Below, piece after piece: positions 59,398 to 64,000 of a stretch of 64,000 bases of DNA. Position numbers and translations under genes: made by a program. Under the pieces are notes generated by a model, which saw nothing but the letters and a program-made list of their open reading frames with translations, did no database searches and was not told the origin of the DNA. The stretch is from Ichthyophis bannanicus. Taxonomy: Eukaryota > Chordata > Amphibia > Gymnophiona > Ichthyophiidae. The stretch is taken from assembly GCA_033557465.1 (NCBI GenBank), contig CM066040.1, positions 328,804,297 to 328,868,296 on the forward strand. The letters are read 5' to 3'. Within the stretch, counting starts at the first letter, position 1, and each line of letters starts with the position of its first letter.

Positions 59398-60172
59398 TAA
59401 GAACATAAGAAATGCTTTACTGAGTCAGACCAAGGTCCATCAAGCCCAGTATCCTGTTTCCAACAGTAGCCAATCCAGGCCACAAGTACCTGGGAGGTTC
59501 CCAAAGAGGCACACCGGTTCCACAATGCTCGTCCCAGGGCAAGCAGTGGATTTCCTGAGTCCTCTTTAATAAAGTTTATGGACCTTTCCTCCAGGAACTT
59601 GTCCAAACCTTTTTAAAACCCAGCTACACTAACAGTTTTACTACCTCCTCCGGTAACGAATTCCAGAGTTTGATTGCGAGTGAATAAAAAAATATTTTCT
59701 CTTCTTAGTCTTAAATGAGTCGCATTGTAGCTTCAATATATTTCCTCTAGTCTTTCTACTTTTTGATGGCATAAACAACCGATCTACGTTTATCTGTTCC
59801 ACTCTGTTCATTAGTTTATGGATCTCTATCATATCCCCTTTCAGCTGTCTTTTTTCCAAATTGAAGAGCCCCAACCTTTTAAGCCTCTCCTCATAGGGGT
59901 GTCCTTTCATTCCCTTTATCATTTTTGTTGCTCTTTTTTGTACCTTTTCTAATTTAGCTATATACTGTTTTAAAATATGGCAACCAGAATTGCACACAAT
60001 ACTCAAGGTGCAGTCGCACCATAGAACGATGCAGAGGCATTATTATAATCTTGGTTTTATTCTCCATTCCTTTCCTTATGATTTCTAGCATTCTATTTGC
60101 TTTCTTGGCTGCCGCTGCACACTGGGTGGAGGGTTTCAATGTGTTATCCACGATAACGCCTAAATATTTTTC
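59398..60172 (-). mobile_element. CR1-type LINE 3' end
   Basis: A diverged copy of the 38682-39605 tail. The minus strand keeps [19 protein letters not shown] and RMLEIIRKGMENKTK in two frames. The right end passes into a T-rich run at 60176-60215. Confidence 0.88.
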
Positions 60173-60224
60173 CTGGGTTTTTTTTTTATTTTTATTTTTT
60201 AAAATACTTTTTTTTACCATTAGC

Positions 60225-61650
60225 ATGATAGATGGTGCCAATCTCAACAGCATAAACAATCTGAAAAGGTATAGAACACAACAACAACTTGTAGGTAACA
60301 ACTGTATTGAGCAGCTCGACTAGTGGCTTAAGGGCACTCTTCTCTCATATTGCTCATGGTCTCTATACCTACAGAGAACACCTCTTTAGCCCTTTCTTGT
60401 ATATTCAGGGAGGTAGCCTTGCCATTATTTGGTCCCTTTTTTTGTTTCCACCCTTTATGTCCCCCCCTTCCCCCACCCCCCGCTCTATCCCCTTCCCCCC
60501 ACCCCCTGATCTGTCCCCTTCCCCCTTCTCCCTCCCTGCCCAGCTCTCCCCTCCCCCCTCTCGAGTCTTTGTGATTACAGGCTGCCAAGGCACTCTTTCC
60601 ATACGTTCCAATAATTTCTTCGGCTTATGGATCAGCTCTCTCTTTTCTCTCTCAATATTTATTTAACATTTCTTATATACCGCCTTTCATGATATCAAGG
60701 TGGTTTACATTGAACAAACTGAAATTACATTGAATAGGGCATTATAACTTGGAGATAACTATTTACAGGGAACATGGGCAATGGAGGGTTAAGTGGCTTG
60801 CCCAAGACCACAAGGAGCACCTGTGGGACTAGAATCCTCAGTCCTTCCAGCCCAAGGTTGCTGTCCTCTAGTGGGATTTAAAACCCCCGACCTTCCGGCC
60901 TGAGGTAACTTGCCCCAACCACTAGGCCACTTCTCTCTCAATATGCCAATATGCATTCGGCCATATACCCCATCCTCAATTTCCACTCAAAGTAGGTTGG
61001 GGCCCCTGGCTCTATCCAATGTGCCACAATAGCTTTCCTAGCAAGCATAAGTGCTACTTGAACAGATTGTTCTTTCATTGTTCCCTGCACCCCCCTTCCA
61101 TGGCCTCCCCGTTACCTAACAAGAGGGTTAAGTAATCCCATTCTACCTGTGTGCCTACTATCTTCTGGATTTTCTGGAACACCCCCTCCCAATAGCTCTG
61201 TAGGGTCAGGCATTCTAAAAAAAAAATGGACCCAAGTCCCTTTGAACCTATTGCACTGTTGGCAGATAGGGTCCTCCCATAATCACATTATGGCCCCCCT
61301 CTCTTTTGTCAGGTAAGCTCTGTGCAGTATTTTGTATTGCATTTCCCTCCGGTCCACATTTGGTGTATGCAAGGATATCTCTGCAAACAGTCTCCCTAGA
61401 AGGTGCTCATCGACTTCTTTCTGCAGCTTCCTTGGTCATTTTGTATCAATAGGGTACCCTATTACATTTGGCTGGGGTCTTCAGGAAGATCATTTCTAAC
61501 TTTGTACATCCTTGTCTGTCATCCACCTCTCGATATCTGCTAGTGACATAGTGATGGCATTGTAAATAGGCCATCAGGTGTTCATTCAGGACCCCCAATT
61601 TTGCTTTAATTTGGTTAAAGTTGGGGAATCCCCCCCAACTCCCAGACATG
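60225..61650 (-). mobile_element. L1-type LINE ORF2 C-terminus, decayed
   Basis: The minus strand near 61290-61130 reads CQQCN..GTWVH, then after a small shift ECLTLQSYWEGVFQKIQKIV and LTLLLGN. This is the Cys/His end region of L1 ORF2. A pyrimidine-rich stretch (60455-60560) and a SINE (60656-60946) interrupt or extend it. No long frame remains. Confidence 0.65.
60656..60946 (-). mobile_element. tRNA-derived SINE, tail type 2, full length
   Basis: On the minus strand box A-like AGTGGCCTAGTGGTTGGGGC starts at 60946, box B is degenerate, and the body and GGTATATAAGAAATG tail follow. It shows that tail type 2 occurs with the full tRNA head. Confidence 0.9.
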
Positions 61651-62039
61651 CCCCACACAATAACAGCTGCTAGTGGCCCACCTACGAAAAGCCGGATTCC
61701 TTATCATCCCTCCAGTCCAGTCCCGCACCTCTGGATAGTGTACCTCTTCCAGCAATTTGGAGACTGAGCATGCCATCTTTTTGATGACACTAGTGTACAT
61801 ATGCAGCTGGCACTGCCTACCAGCCCCAGTATACTCGGTCTCCAAGCAGCTGGAGGAGGTAGTGAGCCAGGGTGCTGGACTCACTGAAGGGACAACTAAG
61901 GAGATAGGTTTAGTTAGAGTTCGCTTTTTATTTCCCCTGTTAAAGTCTTTCTGGTACATGGAGTAGTAGGACAGATGAACCAGGATGAGTAGGATCTGCC
62001 GGGGGCTGGCCTTAAAGGAGTGCAATCCATGACATGCCT

Positions 62040-63660
62040 ATACCTGCTGCCGGAGCAAGAACGAGCTCCTTGGATCGCCCAAAGTGGACGCAGCGGTGTT
62101 GGCAGCAGTAGAAGAGTCCTTGACTTGTCTCCTGCAGCTGAGAGCTGTGGAACTGGTTCTGCGAGACCAGTACATCTGCTGTCGATGCTTCATGTATTTC
62201 GTGGTGCCCAAAAGGAAGGTTCCTTTCGCCCAATTCTCGACTTTGCAGGCATGAACTGCTGTCTCCAGGTACCGCATTTCCACATGGAAATGCTGCAATC
62301 AGTAATAGTGGCGGTAGGAAGCGGAGAGTTTTTGGCGGCTCTCGATCTCATGGAGGCGTATCTGCACATTCCCATCCATCCAGAACATCAGCAGTTTCTC
62401 TGCTTTGTGGTGCCAAGGGGCCATTTCCAGTTTTGAGCATTGCCCTTCAGTCTAGCGACCACTCCCCCATACCTTCACAAGGTCATGGTGGTAGTGGCGG
62501 CAGCTCTCCGCAAGGAAGGGGTTCTCGTCCACCCATACCTAGACGATTGGTTGATCCAGGCAAAGTCCACGGACGATAGCGAAAGAGCAACAGCGTGGTT
62601 GGGGGGTCAATCTGGCCAAGAGTCAGTTATGGCCGGCCCAGGAGCTAGAGTATTTGAGAGTGTGCCTTGATACCCGCGTGGGCAGGGTTTTCCTGCCGGA
62701 TCGCTAGGCGCAGGAGCTACGATAGTGGATATGGCAATTCATGAAGATGGCAAGACCATCAGCCTGGCATTATCTGCAGGTTCTGGGGACCATGGCGGCC
62801 ACTCTCGAGCTAGTCCCATGGGCAAGGGTGCACATGCGACCGCTGCAGATGGCTCTGCTCCGTTGATGGTCCCATCAGAGTCAACCCCTGTCCCAAGTAC
62901 TCCCCTGTCTGCGGAGTGCCAGGAGAGCCCTCAGTTTGTGGCTGCATGTGGGGAGCCTGGAAGGAGTCCCGGTGTGGGTTCCACTGATGACCAATGCCAG
63001 CCTGTCAGGTTGGGGAGCCCGTTGCGAAGGACGATTTTGTTCAGGGACAGGAGTCCGCAGGAGGCCCTGTGGTCGATCAACAGGCTCGAGATGCGAGCGG
63101 TGACCTTGGCGCTAGAAACTTTCAAGCCATGGTTGCAGGGTAAGGAGGTCCAAGTCCTCTTGGACAATGTGACCACAGTGTCTTACATCAACTGGCAAGG
63201 AGGCATGGGCAGTGCAACCCTGGAGGAGGAGGCCGAAAGGCTGTTCAGATGGGCAGAGATTTGTGTCCAGGCATTATTGGTGGTGCACATAGTGGGAGTG
63301 GACAGTGTGACAGCAAACTACCTCAGCCAAGTGCGCGTGGACCCCGGAGAGTGGCAGCCTAATCAGGAGGTGTTCGAGCAGGTGGTCCGCCGATGGGGAA
63401 CACCGGCCATGGACTTAATGACAATGTTTGAGTCGGCCAAGGCCTGTCGGTTTTTCAGCAGAAGAAGAGAGTATGTCTGAGGGCCTGGATTCTCTAATTC
63501 AGCAGTGGCTCAAAGAGGGTCTTCTCTATTTTTCCCCCATGGGTGCTCATAGGCCAGTTAGTGCAACGGATAGAGGCGCACCGGGGATTTGTAATTCTGG
63601 TGGCACCAGACTGGCCGAGATGCCCGTGTTATGCTACCTGATTCGGATACTGGTAGATTG
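62040..63660 (+). pseudogene. DIRS RT/RNase H/methyltransferase-like of E2
   Basis: RT remains GSFRPILDFAGMNCCLQVPHF-like near 62218-62280 (quoted part FRPILDFAGMN), HIPIHPEHQQFLCFVVPRG near 62365-62420 and YLDDWLIQAKS near 62538-62570. RNase H has LEMRAVTLALETFKPWLQG near 63082-63140 and LLDNVTTVSYINWQGG near 63155-63205. The methyltransferase-like tail (MDLMTMFES) follows at 63409. Several shifts and a TGA at 62434 break it. Confidence 0.82.
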
Positions 63661-63689
63661 ACTGTGGTGGCTTCCGGTTTGGAAGGACC

Positions 63690-64000
63690 TCTTGACGCAG
63701 GGGCTGCTTCGCATGCCCCAGGTGGATCACTTCTTGCTTACGGCATGGCTCTTGAAAGGGCGAGGTTGAATAAGAAATGATAATCGGGCTCTGGGATAGC
63801 AACCTTACTACAGACTTGGAGGAGGTTTACGAACCTGGAGTGCATCTGCGTTGGGCGCATCTTTGAATCGTGGTGTGGAGAGAGGTAGGTGCACCCTTCC
63901 ACTGTCTCCGTCCTGGACATCTTGGTGTTCTTGCAATCTGGTTTTGATAAGAGTCTAGCCGACAGTTCCTTGAGGGTGCAACTGACAGCGATTTCCGGGT
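63690..64000 (+). pseudogene. DIRS tyrosine recombinase of E2, start only
   Basis: Matches E1 from about 17640 on (SCLRHGS-like and GRIFESWC remains, 63730-63900). Frames are broken and the window ends before the catalytic core. Confidence 0.65.

Larger units (their letters stand above)
61692..64000 (+). mobile_element. DIRS-type retrotransposon E2 (internally deleted, runs off window)
   Basis: Left terminal repeat 61700-61860 matches that of E1 (CCCTCCAGTCCAGTCC, GATGACACTAGTGTACAT). Most of gag is missing: a short gag block (PKVDAAVLAA, near 62078-62107) is fused to the RT N-terminus (VEESLTCLLQLRAVELV). It continues into the recombinase at the window end. Confidence 0.88.

Noticed and set aside
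60455..60560. Pyrimidine-rich stretch as a splice or regulatory element
   Set aside because: Simple C/T-rich sequence within a decayed LINE; no partner site seen.

Overview
This is eukaryotic, vertebrate-type DNA made almost entirely of transposable elements. I see no convincing host gene, tRNA, rRNA or CRISPR array. The mix is several tyrosine-recombinase retrotransposons (DIRS and Ngaro types), CR1 and L2 LINEs, a Penelope-like element, a Gmr1/SCAN-type LTR element and tRNA-derived SINEs. Together with the common CR1 tail that starts near 'aagaacataagaa', this suggests an amphibian, most likely a caecilian. That placement is inference from repeat content only.

Layout. 1-5227: a young LTR retrotransposon whose 5' LTR is cut by the window edge. 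Its polyprotein runs capsid, zinc knuckle, protease, dUTPase, RT and RNase H, with no integrase. A further 345-codon frame lies between the G-rich tract and the LTR end. 5228-7373: a minus-strand L2 LINE split exactly at the LTR end. 7466-11312: a decayed DIRS element (copy A) holding an L2-like fragment. 11325-13330: CR1 pieces, a TA microsatellite and an unknown repeat. 13390-19308: a structurally complete but mutated DIRS element of a second lineage (E1). 20080-32983: a minus-strand Ngaro-like element (gag, RT/RNase H, recombinase, SGNH hydrolase) broken by three later insertions: a hAT-type MITE, a Penelope-like element with inverted arms, and DIRS copy B1. 33010-35137: a foldback element, a SINE, the unknown repeat and a hammerhead-bearing Penelope-like fragment. 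35138-46890: DIRS copy B2, split in its recombinase gene by a CR1 tail plus a gag-only DIRS element (C), which itself carries another CR1. 46895-52750: a poorly recognised stretch with a hammerhead relic, then an old L2 with a younger L2 inserted in its RT. 53090-59397: DIRS relics interrupted by SINEs and a nearly full-length CR1. 59398-61650: CR1 and L1 tails. 61692-64000: a second, internally deleted copy (E2) of the E1 lineage.

How it fits together. Reading frames resume on both sides of several insertions, so a relative order can be read: Ngaro before Penelope and B1; B2 before C before CR1; old L2 before young L2; L2 before the LTR element. Most genes carry stops or frameshifts. The LTR element's polyprotein is intact, and the 3' part of the young L2 ORF2 and the 3' gag of B2 are open. 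The most unusual items are the integrase-less, dUTPase-bearing LTR element with its extra reading frame, the hammerhead ribozyme candidates, the shared terminal palindrome of DIRS copies A, B and C, and the gag-only DIRS element C.
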